5,515 nt of DNA, from positions 1 to 5,515 of the forward strand of contig JAJYZM010000081.1 of assembly GCA_021799935.1 (NCBI GenBank). Reading direction: 5' to 3'. The notes under the pieces were generated by a model. It did not search any database. It saw only the letters and a program-made list of their open reading frames with translations, and was not told the DNA's origin. This DNA comes from a bacterium. Lineage in GTDB: Bacteria; SZUA-79; Acidulodesulfobacterales; Acidulodesulfobacteraceae. Made by a program: the position numbers and the translations under genes. How positions within the stretch are numbered: the first letter of the stretch is position 1; every line of letters begins with the position of its first letter. Positions 1 through 5,515 of the stretch are shown one piece after another.

Positions 1-243
1 GTCGTCGAGGCTTTCGACCTCGAAAGCCTGCAATATGCGCTTATTTGAGCCGAACATATTTATTAAAACCGGAAAATTATAACCTTTTACGTTTTCGAAT
101 AAAAGTGCAGGGCCCTCTTTTTTTACCATCCTGTCGGCAATTTCCGCTATTTCCAAATTTCTGTCTACCGGAGCGTCTACTCTGTGCAAATCGTTATTCT
201 TTTCTAATATCCGGATAAATTCGTGCAGGTCTTTATAAGGCAT
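1..243 (-). CDS. UbiD-family decarboxylase, N-terminal fragment (cut by window edge)
   Basis: Only the first 81 residues are present; the gene continues past the left edge. The visible protein begins MPYKDLHEFI and contains the typical N-terminal pattern of UbiD-like decarboxylases: an early 'L-x-R-V-D-x-P-V-D' segment, 'LEIAEIADR', then 'GPALLFENVKGY' and 'PVLINMFGS'. Family members use prenylated FMN made by UbiX for reversible (de)carboxylation of aromatic or alpha,beta-unsaturated acids, for example polyprenyl-hydroxybenzoate in ubiquinone synthesis, a step of futalosine-route menaquinone synthesis, or degradation of aromatics. The prFMN-binding and catalytic Glu-Arg-Glu residues lie beyond the edge, so activity and substrate cannot be judged. 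The ATG at 243 is the natural start because the conserved N-terminus begins right there, but there is no recognisable Shine-Dalgarno sequence before it. The gene follows selB after 88 bp of AT-rich DNA. Family call is confident; the specific member is not. Confidence 0.85.
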   Translation of the reverse strand, partial: MPYKDLHEFIRILEKNNDLHRVDAPVDRNLEIAEIADRMVKKEGPALLFENVKGYNFPVLINMFGSNKRILQAFEVESLDD

Positions 244-292
244 GTTTATTTTTTATATAATATAAATATAATATTAAATTATAGACCCTATT

Positions 293-301
293 ATTATATC
301 A
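293..301 (-). promoter_or_regulatory. Candidate extended -10 promoter box for the ubiD-family gene
   Basis: The minus strand reads TGATATAAT, a perfect TGnTATAAT extended -10 element, in the gap between selB and the ubiD-family gene. Transcription would begin near 286, giving a leader of about 43 nt. The hexamer 17 bp upstream (TTTTAT) is a poor -35, as is tolerated for extended -10 promoters. The surrounding DNA is very AT-rich, so a chance match is possible. If real, the decarboxylase gene has its own housekeeping promoter. Confidence 0.4.
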
Positions 302-331
302 AAATTTATAAAAAAATAAAAGAAAAAGGCT

Positions 332-2284
332 TCATATTTCGGCTTTTTTTATCCTATAACCTTCTTTTTTAAGCGTATATCCGGTATTGTCGAAATATTC
401 CAGGAGCGGTATAGCATATTTTCTCGATACGCATGCAATTTCTTTCATATCTTTAGGTTCGAGCCTTTCTTCTTTTTCAAAAAAGCCGTCTAATTCAGAT
501 TTGATTACGTCGATCTGCGCTTTCAGGTAGTAGATATCGTTCTTGACTTTGACGAGCTTTCCCTGCTTAACCATAAGAGCGGTTATATAATTCAATATCT
601 TTTTATTCGCTTTTATTTTAGTCTCTAATTCCGTGAAATCCGGAACACTGTTGCCGTTGGATTTCAATAAATGTTCTATTTTTTCGGCGATATTTATATA
701 TTCGGAAGGCATAACCGCTTCGGAAATTCTTCGCTCCGAACCTTTTGGAAGTATATTCCCTTCATAGTATGTTATTTCTTTTTTAAACAGTAAATCGTCT
801 ATGATTATATCGAAAAGCCCTCCCGCATAAGGTTTATTAAAATTTTGCTCAAAAATAACATATAATTTCTGCTTATTTAACCCTTTTTTAAAATCGAAAC
901 TTTCGTCTTTTGAATTTTCGTTTATTATTTTTAAAAGCAAAAACTTTCCCGCGTCGAAATCTTCTTTTAAAAAAATAAATTTATATTTATCGTCAGTTAT
1001 TATCCTGCCGTCTTTTTTTAGTTCTTTTATAACGGCCGTAAAATCGGTATAATTAATATTCATTTTTTTATAAATTATTTCTGCTGCACTTCCTCCGCTT
1101 ACAGTTATAAAGCCGTAAACGGCTTTTTTAATGTCGTCTGAAACCATTGCTTCGTAAAATACCTGTTTTGATTCTTCATATGCGTAATCGGGTAGAGGGT
1201 CTATTATAATGCCGCCGCCGACAGTCCTGCCTGCGCCTATATCTCTTATGATAAATTTTTCTCTAGCTATAGTCGATATTTTATTGTTTAATTTAAACAA
1301 CGCATATGAATATTCGCCGGGCTTAATTCTTTTATCGGCATTAAAAATTATTATCTTGGAATTGACGGACGTCCCACCGGTCATAAATGACAATAAAATA
1401 TGGCTTTTCATATCTTTTTTATTTTCAAAATCGTAAAAAACTTTTGCAAAAATAGAATTTGACACCGTCAGCCCGTCTTTTGACGATATTACGTCGCCTA
1501 ATTTAACGCTTTCCTTTTTTATAGACGGAACATTAACGGATATTCTCATGGATTTGTGCGCAGTTTCTACCGGATTATTGTGTGATTCTATGCTTTTTAT
1601 TCTCGCTGTCAGACCGGAAGGCATGAGCTGAACTTCATCGCCTGCGGAAAAGCTTCCGTATTTCAAAGTTCCCGCTAAAATAGTTCCGAAACCCTTTGAT
1701 GAAATTATTCTGTCTATAGGCAGAAAAACTTTCGTAGGAATCGGTTTTAAATTAGACTCTAAAGAGTATTCTTTTACCGCTCTTTCTATTTCTTTTTTTA
1801 ATACGGCTATGCCTTCGCCGGATTTAACCGAAATTTTAAATATATTTTCTGCGGACTTATCATAGCCGTATAACTTTAAAAAGTCCCTTACTTCAGATTC
1901 CCTCTTTAAAATAATTTCAGCGTCGGCAGTATCTATTTTTGTAATTACAGGTATAATTAAACCTACTCCGAGCAGTTTTAAGATGAGGAGATGCTCTTTG
2001 GTCTGAGCCATTACGCCGTCGTCTGCCGCAACTACCAGCAAAACGCCGTCCATTCCGGAAGAACCGGAAACCATAGTTTTTATGAATTTTGCATGACCTG
2101 GAACGTCCACTATCCCCACCGAAATACCTGAGGGGAAAAGCATATTTGCGTAACCAAGAACTATGCTGATTCCGCGCCTTTTTTCTTCTTCGAGCCTGTC
2201 CGTTTCTATGCCGGTCAGGGCTTTAATCAAGGAAGATTTTCCATGGTCTATATGTCCGGCCGTTCCCAATATAAAAGTATCCAT
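332..2284 (-). CDS. selB: Selenocysteine-specific elongation factor SelB
   Basis: SelB is a GTPase that brings selenocysteyl-tRNA(Sec) to the ribosome at UGA codons marked by a SECIS hairpin in the mRNA. The 650-residue protein is close to the usual bacterial length (about 610-640). The GTPase motifs are all visible: G1 GHIDHGKS (10-17), G2 RGISI (37-41), G3 DVPGH (60-64), G4 TKID (115-118) and G5-like SVKSGEG (152-158). The stretch DDGVMAQTKEHL (88-99) is characteristic of SelB. Beta-barrel domains follow at about 183-365, then a C-terminal half of winged-helix repeats that bind SECIS RNA, ending in the diagnostic SRKYAIPLLEYFD (about 620-632). The start is fixed by homology: only nine residues precede the P-loop, as in other SelB proteins. 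No Shine-Dalgarno sequence precedes it. One oddity is Val42 in the RGISIVLGYA segment, where SelB proteins usually have an acidic residue. The selA, selC and selD genes are not in the window. The stop codon is TGA. Confidence 0.96.
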   Translation of the reverse strand: MDTFILGTAGHIDHGKSSLIKALTGIETDRLEEEKRRGISIVLGYANMLFPSGISVGIVDVPGHAKFIKTMVSGSSGMDGVLLVVAADDGVMAQTKEHLLILKLLGVGLIIPVITKIDTADAEIILKRESEVRDFLKLYGYDKSAENIFKISVKSGEGIAVLKKEIERAVKEYSLESNLKPIPTKVFLPIDRIISSKGFGTILAGTLKYGSFSAGDEVQLMPSGLTARIKSIESHNNPVETAHKSMRISVNVPSIKKESVKLGDVISSKDGLTVSNSIFAKVFYDFENKKDMKSHILLSFMTGGTSVNSKIIIFNADKRIKPGEYSYALFKLNNKISTIAREKFIIRDIGAGRTVGGGIIIDPLPDYAYEESKQVFYEAMVSDDIKKAVYGFITVSGGSAAEIIYKKMNINYTDFTAVIKELKKDGRIITDDKYKFIFLKEDFDAGKFLLLKIINENSKDESFDFKKGLNKQKLYVIFEQNFNKPYAGGLFDIIIDDLLFKKEITYYEGNILPKGSERRISEAVMPSEYINIAEKIEHLLKSNGNSVPDFTELETKIKANKKILNYITALMVKQGKLVKVKNDIYYLKAQIDVIKSELDGFFEKEERLEPKDMKEIACVSRKYAIPLLEYFDNTGYTLKKEGYRIKKAEI

Positions 2285-2290
2285 TTATTA

Positions 2291-2299
2291 ATTTTATCA
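2291..2299 (-). promoter_or_regulatory. Candidate -10 box directly upstream of selB (possible leaderless start)
   Basis: The minus strand reads TGATAAAAT, an extended -10-like element one base off TATAAT. It ends six bases before the selB ATG, so initiation at the usual distance would fall on or next to the start codon. This agrees with the absence of a Shine-Dalgarno sequence, but the region is AT-rich and there is no good -35: upstream is a run of nine T followed by eight A (2302-2318). Such a tract may bend DNA or help transcription initiate. Alternatively selB is read through from degP. Weak support. Confidence 0.3.
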
Positions 2300-2341
2300 A
2301 ATTTTTTTTAAAAAAAAAGCTATCTAAATAGGAATTTTGGA

Positions 2342-2377
2342 GAAATAAATAGCCCGGCTCTTTTTAGGGAACCGGGC
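2342..2377 (-). terminator. Stem-loop terminator candidate downstream of degP
   Basis: Read on the minus strand, GCCCGGTTC pairs with GAGCCGGGC across an 8-nt loop (CCTAAAAA), giving a continuous 9-bp stem at 2352-2377, followed by the T-rich but interrupted TATTTATTT. One of the pairs is a U-G wobble that becomes a C-A mismatch on the plus strand, so the hairpin is more stable as minus-strand RNA, the sense of degP. It lies about 90 nt after the degP stop codon. The imperfect U-tract lowers confidence in intrinsic termination; it could instead protect the 3' end. Confidence 0.55.
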
Positions 2378-2431
2378 CACCTTTAGGAGGAGTGATGGAA
2401 AGCTTACAGTTTGTCTTGGTTTTGAGAAAAC
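2377..2431 (-). other. C-rich, hairpin-containing 3' UTR segment of degP (possible small RNA)
   Basis: Between the degP stop codon and the terminator hairpin, the minus strand holds two further small stem-loops. One is GTTTT-CTC-AAAAC at 2419-2431. The other is CCTCC-TAAA-GGTGG at 2377-2390, with one T-T mismatch, abutting the terminator stem and sharing its outer base. Between and within them is CACTCCTCCT (2385-2394), complementary to Shine-Dalgarno sequences. This block is clearly more GC-rich than the DNA on either side. Such C-rich unpaired stretches next to a terminator are known from small RNAs that pair with ribosome binding sites, but nothing here proves a separate transcript. I do not recognise a known riboswitch or Rfam family. 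Confidence 0.3.
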
Positions 2432-2466
2432 TTTATTATATTTATTTATATATTTTTTATTTCTTA

Positions 2467-3951
2467 TTACTCCGTGTATGCCAGATACAGCTTCATATTT
2501 CCCCTTCTTATGTAGAAAAGAAACTGTTTAGATTTCTCGGCTGTTCTGATATCTTTTAAATACTCGCCTATACTGTTAACCGTCCGATGGTTTATCGACT
2601 CTATAACGTCACCGGGCATTATACCCATTCTTTGTCCCGCACCGCCCGGTATAACTTTCGATACTATAACTCCGTGGCGGACGTTTTGTATTCCGTAGCT
2701 CTGCATATTTTGAGGAGTAAGCGGCACTACGATAATACCAAGCTTCTTGGCCGAAACTTTCTGGGTTTTTTCGTTAAAAGAATTTTTAGGGCTTTTCCAG
2801 TTTCCGACGGTTATATTAAGTATTTCTTTTTTACCGTGCCTGATAATTTCCATAGGAACGGTTGTTCCGGGTTTAGTGTTTCCGACGAGCCACGGAAGCT
2901 GGGACATCTCCCTTACTTCTTTTCCGTTAAATTTAATTATTACGTCGCCGCTTCTTAAACCGGCTTTTGCTGCAGGACCGCCGGGAAGAACCGAAGATAC
3001 TAATGCTCCGCGTGAAGTTTCGAGATTAAACGCTTTTTTAAGGGCGGGCGATATTTTTTGAATTTCGATTCCGAGCCATCCTCTGGTAATTTTGCCTGTT
3101 TCAAGCTCCGGAAGGACCTCTTTTACCACGTTTACCGGTATAGAAAATCCTATCCCCTGGGCTCCTTTTATGATAGCGGTATTTATGCCTATAACCTGCC
3201 CTTTCATGTTGATTAGGGGTCCTCCGCTGTTTCCGGGATTGATCGCCGCATTCGTCTGTATAAAATCTTCGTAGGGACCGCCTATGGCTCTGCCTTTAGC
3301 GCTTATTATGCCGTTGGTAACCGTCCAGCCTAATCCGAAAGGATTGCCTATCGTCAGAACCCATTCTCCTATCTGCGACTTGCTGGAATCGCCTAGAACA
3401 GCCGCCGGAAGATTATTGCCGTCGTTTATCTTCAGAAGAGCTAGGTCAACCTGAGGGTCTTTGCCTATGACCGAAGCCTTGAAAGTCTTTCCGTTGGAAA
3501 GTTTTACGTATATTTTTGTCGCGCCTTTTATAACATGGTTATTGGTAATTATATATCCGTTTTTACTTATAATTACGCCGGAACCCAAGCTTTCTTCGGT
3601 GTAACTGCTCTGCGGAACGTTATTAAAAAAATTTTTGAAAAAGTTGCCGAAAGGATTCGGCTGGTTGCCGAAAGGGCTCTGATACATTTGGAACGGTCCG
3701 CCTTTTACTTTCTGGGTCGTCCTGATATTGACTACAAAAGGCTTGTCCTGCTTTATCAAGGCTATAAAATTGCTAGGACCGTTCTGCGCGGGCATAGCGG
3801 AATCTTTTGTAGTATATATTACGGGAGCGCTTCCGTCAGCCATAGATTTTTTAAACAAATGCAGGTTAGCCGTAATTATTACCCCGGCTATTATTCCTAT
3901 AAGCACTGCGACTCCGGCGCCAATAATTTTTGAATCGGATTTTAAACCCAT
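2467..3951 (-). CDS. degP: DegP/HtrA-type envelope serine protease with two PDZ domains
   Basis: HtrA proteases degrade or refold damaged proteins of the cell envelope. With the ATG at 3951 the protein has 494 residues. An N-terminal hydrophobic segment (about 9-27) follows a short basic start; no clear signal-peptidase site or lipobox is visible, so it may stay as a membrane anchor. The protease domain has the catalytic triad His139 (TNNHVIKGA), Asp169 (VDLALLKI) and Ser242 (NPGNSGGP). A Phe/Pro/Asn/Gly-rich LA-loop lies at about 85-113. PDZ1 spans about 290-382 (starting RGWLGI) and PDZ2 about 402-490. The protein has no cysteine. A longer reading from TTG at 3960 would add three residues, but AGGAG at 3962-3966 is only 1 nt from that TTG and 10 nt from the ATG, so the ATG is preferred. 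Upstream are a sigma-54 type promoter and paired palindromes; clpB is the upstream neighbour. DegP, DegQ or MucD naming is interchangeable here. Confidence 0.95.
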   Translation of the reverse strand: MGLKSDSKIIGAGVAVLIGIIAGVIITANLHLFKKSMADGSAPVIYTTKDSAMPAQNGPSNFIALIKQDKPFVVNIRTTQKVKGGPFQMYQSPFGNQPNPFGNFFKNFFNNVPQSSYTEESLGSGVIISKNGYIITNNHVIKGATKIYVKLSNGKTFKASVIGKDPQVDLALLKINDGNNLPAAVLGDSSKSQIGEWVLTIGNPFGLGWTVTNGIISAKGRAIGGPYEDFIQTNAAINPGNSGGPLINMKGQVIGINTAIIKGAQGIGFSIPVNVVKEVLPELETGKITRGWLGIEIQKISPALKKAFNLETSRGALVSSVLPGGPAAKAGLRSGDVIIKFNGKEVREMSQLPWLVGNTKPGTTVPMEIIRHGKKEILNITVGNWKSPKNSFNEKTQKVSAKKLGIIVVPLTPQNMQSYGIQNVRHGVIVSKVIPGGAGQRMGIMPGDVIESINHRTVNSIGEYLKDIRTAEKSKQFLFYIRRGNMKLYLAYTE

Positions 3952-3961
3952 AATACGCAAA

Positions 3962-3966
3962 CTCCT
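3962..3966 (-). promoter_or_regulatory. degP ribosome binding site
   Basis: The minus strand reads AGGAG, 10 nt before ATG 3951 and 1 nt before TTG 3960. It supports the ATG as start. It is the only clear Shine-Dalgarno sequence ahead of a visible gene start in this window; selB and the ubiD-family gene lack one. Confidence 0.7.
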
Positions 3967-3999
3967 ATTTTTCGATTATTTAATTACAATTTTTATATA

Positions 4000-4015
4000 T
4001 GCAAGAACAATGCCA
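4000..4015 (-). promoter_or_regulatory. Sigma-54 (RpoN) -24/-12 promoter for degP
   Basis: The minus strand reads TGGCATTGTTCTTGCA. Compared with the consensus TGGCACRNNNNTTGCW it matches TGGCA at -24 and TTGCA at -12 exactly, with the invariant GG and GC exactly 10 bp apart; only the C and R after TGGCA differ. The predicted start of transcription is near 3989, giving a leader of about 38 nt that contains the AGGAG ribosome binding site. It points toward degP in the intergenic region, and paired palindromes lie at activator distance upstream. By sequence alone this is a strong match; RpoN dependence is inferred. Confidence 0.72.
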
Positions 4016-4106
4016 AAAAAATATAAATTTTCAGAATATAATATTTTTCAAGCGTTATACGACAATATTTAATATTTTATAAGATTTTATTCTCAAATAT
4101 TTTATT

Positions 4107-4153
4107 ATTCTTTGTCATTATGACATGAGCTTATTGTCATAATGACAAAGAAT
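4107..4153. repeat. Perfect 19-bp inverted repeat with 9-bp loop
   Basis: ATTCTTTGTCATTATGACA (4107-4125) is the exact reverse complement of 4135-4153; the spacer is TGAGCTTAT. It begins 18 bp beyond the clpB stop codon. In clpB mRNA it would fold into a 19-bp hairpin, but no T-run follows on either strand, so it is not a canonical intrinsic terminator. It contains the two operator-like palindromes listed separately. Confidence 0.9.
4113..4147 (-). promoter_or_regulatory. Paired palindromic activator sites upstream of degP
   Basis: Two 13-bp perfect palindromes, TGTCATTATGACA (4113-4125) and TGTCATAATGACA (4135-4147), are 22 bp apart centre to centre, roughly two helical turns, so two dimers would sit on about the same DNA face. 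Their centres are about -130 and -152 relative to the predicted sigma-54 start of degP, the usual range for upstream activator sequences of bacterial enhancer-binding proteins. The core GTCATnATGAC fits the GT-N7-AC pattern known for NorR sites, but that pattern is loose and the regulator cannot be named. No regulator gene is in the window. About 90 bp of AT-rich DNA between sites and promoter could allow looping. Confidence 0.6.
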
Positions 4154-4171
4154 CTCTTGCAGAAAATGACG

Positions 4172-5515
4172 TTAAACGGGGCGGGCGTTCACTACTACAG
4201 CCTTTTCTATAATTACTCCGCCTGCCTCTTCTTTGTAATCCAAAACTATAGAATCTCCCGAAACAATGCCCCCCGAGAGTAAATCAATCGCTATTCTATC
4301 CTGTATGAAAGATTTTATTGCCCTTTTAAGCGGCCTGGCGCCGTAAACGGGGTCATATCCCTCCATCGCTATGAATTTGACCAGCGGCTCGGTATAATCC
4401 GCGTCTATTCCCTTTTCTTTAAGCGTATTCTTTAACTTGCCCAGCTGGATATTGACTATTTTCATAATGTCTTCTTCATTAAGCGCATGGAAAATAATTA
4501 TATCGTCGAGCCTGTTAAGAAACTCAGGCCTGAAATGATTTTTTAAAAGATTCATAACGTTGTTTTTCATCTCTTCGTAATGGTGTCCACTGTAACTCTG
4601 TATTATATCGGAACCTATATTCGATGTCATAATGACAATTGTGTTTTTAAAATCGACCGTCCTTCCCTGCCCGTCGGTTAATCTTCCGTCGTCGAGAAGC
4701 TGGAGTAAAACGTTAAATACGTCCTGGTGGGCTTTTTCGACTTCATCGAATAAAACTACGCTGTATGGACGCCTTCTTACCGCTTCGGTAAGCTGCCCCC
4801 CTTCTTCGTATCCGACGTAACCCGGAGGAGCGCCGATGAGCCTCGATACGGTATGTTTTTCCATATATTCGGACATATCTATTCTTACTATGCTGTTTTC
4901 GTCGTCGAACAAAAACTCCGCAAGAGCCTTTGCCAGTTCAGTCTTTCCAACGCCGGTAGGCCCGAGAAACATAAAAGACCCTACAGGTTTATTAACATCC
5001 GATAATCCGGCTCTGGAACGCCTTACGGTATTAGCGACGCTGTTTATCGCCTCGTCTTGTGATATTACGCGGTTATGCAGATGTTCTTCTATCAGCAAAA
5101 GTTTTTCTTTTTCCCCTTCCATAAGTTTTGCGACCGGAATTCCTGTCCATTTTGCTACGACCTTTGAGATATCGTCGGCATCGACTTCTTCTTTTAAGAA
5201 ACTTCCCTTTTCCTGCATTTCCAAGACGGATTTATTTAAGTCTTCCAGTTTTTTTTCTAATTCGTTCAGTTTTCCGTATCTTATCTCGGCAACCTTATCG
5301 TATTTGCCTTCCCTTTCGTATTTTTGCTCTTCAAACCTCAAAGAATCTATATCTTTTTTAATTTCTCCTATCTTTTGTATGTGTTCTTTCTCGTTCTGCC
5401 ATTTAGCTTTCTTTTGGTTGAAATCTTCTTCCAGATTTGCGAGTTCTTCGTCGAGCTCCTTAAGCCTCTTCTTAGATTCCGCGTCTTTTTCCTTCTTTAA
5501 TGCCTCCTGCTCTAT
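4172..5515 (-). CDS. clpB: ClpB disaggregase, C-terminal 447 residues (5' end beyond window)
   Basis: ClpB is a hexameric AAA+ ATPase of the cytoplasm that, with DnaK, pulls proteins out of aggregates. The open frame runs without a stop to the right edge, so the gene is cut; about half of a typical 860-residue ClpB is visible. An internal TTG at 5341 is not the start. Numbering from the edge, residues 1 to about 100 are the end of the ClpB-specific coiled-coil middle domain (EALKKEKDAESKKRL, then RYGKLNELEKKL). The second AAA+ module follows: KWTGIPV linker (122-128), Walker A GPTGVGKT (185-192), pore loop GYVGYEEGG (232-240), Walker B VVLFDE (253-258), sensor-1 region MTSN (296-299), arginine finger in NRLDD (about 335) and sensor 2 GARPLKR (about 392-398). 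The middle domain separates ClpB from ClpA, and the full motif set indicates a working enzyme. Its promoter lies outside the window. degP follows after 220 bp with its own promoter. Confidence 0.96.
   Translation of the reverse strand: MEQEALKKEKDAESKKRLKELDEELANLEEDFNQKKAKWQNEKEHIQKIGEIKKDIDSLRFEEQKYEREGKYDKVAEIRYGKLNELEKKLEDLNKSVLEMQEKGSFLKEEVDADDISKVVAKWTGIPVAKLMEGEKEKLLLIEEHLHNRVISQDEAINSVANTVRRSRAGLSDVNKPVGSFMFLGPTGVGKTELAKALAEFLFDDENSIVRIDMSEYMEKHTVSRLIGAPPGYVGYEEGGQLTEAVRRRPYSVVLFDEVEKAHQDVFNVLLQLLDDGRLTDGQGRTVDFKNTIVIMTSNIGSDIIQSYSGHHYEEMKNNVMNLLKNHFRPEFLNRLDDIIIFHALNEEDIMKIVNIQLGKLKNTLKEKGIDADYTEPLVKFIAMEGYDPVYGARPLKRAIKSFIQDRIAIDLLSGGIVSGDSIVLDYKEEAGGVIIEKAVVVNARPV
4625..4637. promoter_or_regulatory. 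Third copy of the TGTCATAATGACA palindrome, inside clpB
   Basis: An exact 13-bp copy of the degP-upstream palindrome lies in the clpB coding region, with one further matching base (TGTCATAATGACAA, 4625-4638 versus 4135-4148). It encodes part of the conserved IVIMTSN segment, so codon constraint (GTC ATT ATG ACA) could produce it by chance. Whether the regulator binds it is unknown. Listed because the match is exact and the copy lies about 0.5 kb from the pair. Confidence 0.25.

Noticed and set aside
318..350. Hairpin plus T-run at the end of selB as an intrinsic terminator
   Set aside because: On the minus strand AAAAAGCC and GCCTTTTT pair only over six mostly A-T pairs before a C-C mismatch, and the stem includes the selB stop codon; too weak to call despite the following T-rich stretch.
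3952..3960. TTG at 3960 as degP start
   Set aside because: AGGAG would be only 1 nt away; the ATG at 3951 has a 10-nt spacing and gives a normal basic-then-hydrophobic N-terminus.
3535..4072. Long plus-strand open frames overlapping the degP gene and its upstream region
   Set aside because: They are antisense shadows of a strongly conserved protease gene, have no family resemblance or ribosome binding site, and one runs through the sigma-54 promoter region.
4020..4106. IHF site between the palindromes and the sigma-54 promoter
   Set aside because: The DNA is AT-rich and could bend, but the best candidate (TTTCAAGCGTTAT, near 4047-4059) departs from WATCAANNNNTTR at more than one position.
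4107..4153. CIRCE element (HrcA heat-shock operator) near clpB
   Set aside because: The 9-bp spacer is CIRCE-like, but the arms do not match TTAGCACTC/GAGTGCTAA, and the element lies downstream of clpB, not in front of it.
5339..5341. TTG as a start codon for a shorter ClpB-like protein
   Set aside because: The same frame continues without a stop to the window edge and encodes typical ClpB middle-domain coiled coil, so this TTG is an internal leucine codon.

Overview
The window comes from an AT-rich bacterial chromosome. All four recognisable genes lie on the minus strand, so in transcription order they run from right to left: clpB (C-terminal half, cut by the right edge), a degP/htrA-type protease, selB, and the first 81 codons of a ubiD-family decarboxylase (cut by the left edge). 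A diderm bacterium with at least partly anaerobic metabolism fits these genes: a membrane-anchored two-PDZ HtrA, a bacterial SelB (selenoprotein synthesis) and a UbiD-type decarboxylase. A deltaproteobacteria-like lineage is plausible, but the sequence alone does not fix the taxonomy. No mobile element, tRNA, rRNA or CRISPR array is visible.

Right part (about 3950-5515): the ClpB disaggregase ends at 4172. A gap of about 220 bp follows before degP, and it holds the most interesting structure in the window. A sigma-54 type -24/-12 promoter (TGGCATTGTTCTTGCA, minus strand, 4000-4015) sits 48 bp upstream of the degP ATG. About 130 and 152 bp upstream of the predicted start of transcription are two 13-bp palindromes, TGTCATTATGACA and TGTCATAATGACA, spaced 22 bp centre to centre. 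They lie inside a perfect 19-bp inverted repeat. This is the layout expected of a sigma-54 promoter driven by an enhancer-binding activator, which suggests that the periplasmic protease is switched on by a specific signal. A third exact copy of the 13-mer lies inside clpB.

Middle (2285-2466): the degP-selB gap holds a compact GC-rich block in AT-rich DNA. It has a 9-bp stem-loop that is continuous only as minus-strand RNA, a small abutting hairpin and a CUCCUCC stretch complementary to Shine-Dalgarno sequences. It is probably the degP terminator and 3' UTR, and possibly a small RNA. Upstream of selB is a T9/A8 tract and a -10-like box almost touching the start codon.

Left part (1-2284): selB is complete and looks functional. 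An 88-bp AT-rich gap with an extended -10 box separates it from the ubiD-family gene. ClpB and DegP form a protein quality-control pair (cytoplasmic and envelope). SelB and the UbiD-family enzyme have no obvious functional link to them and may be separate transcription units.
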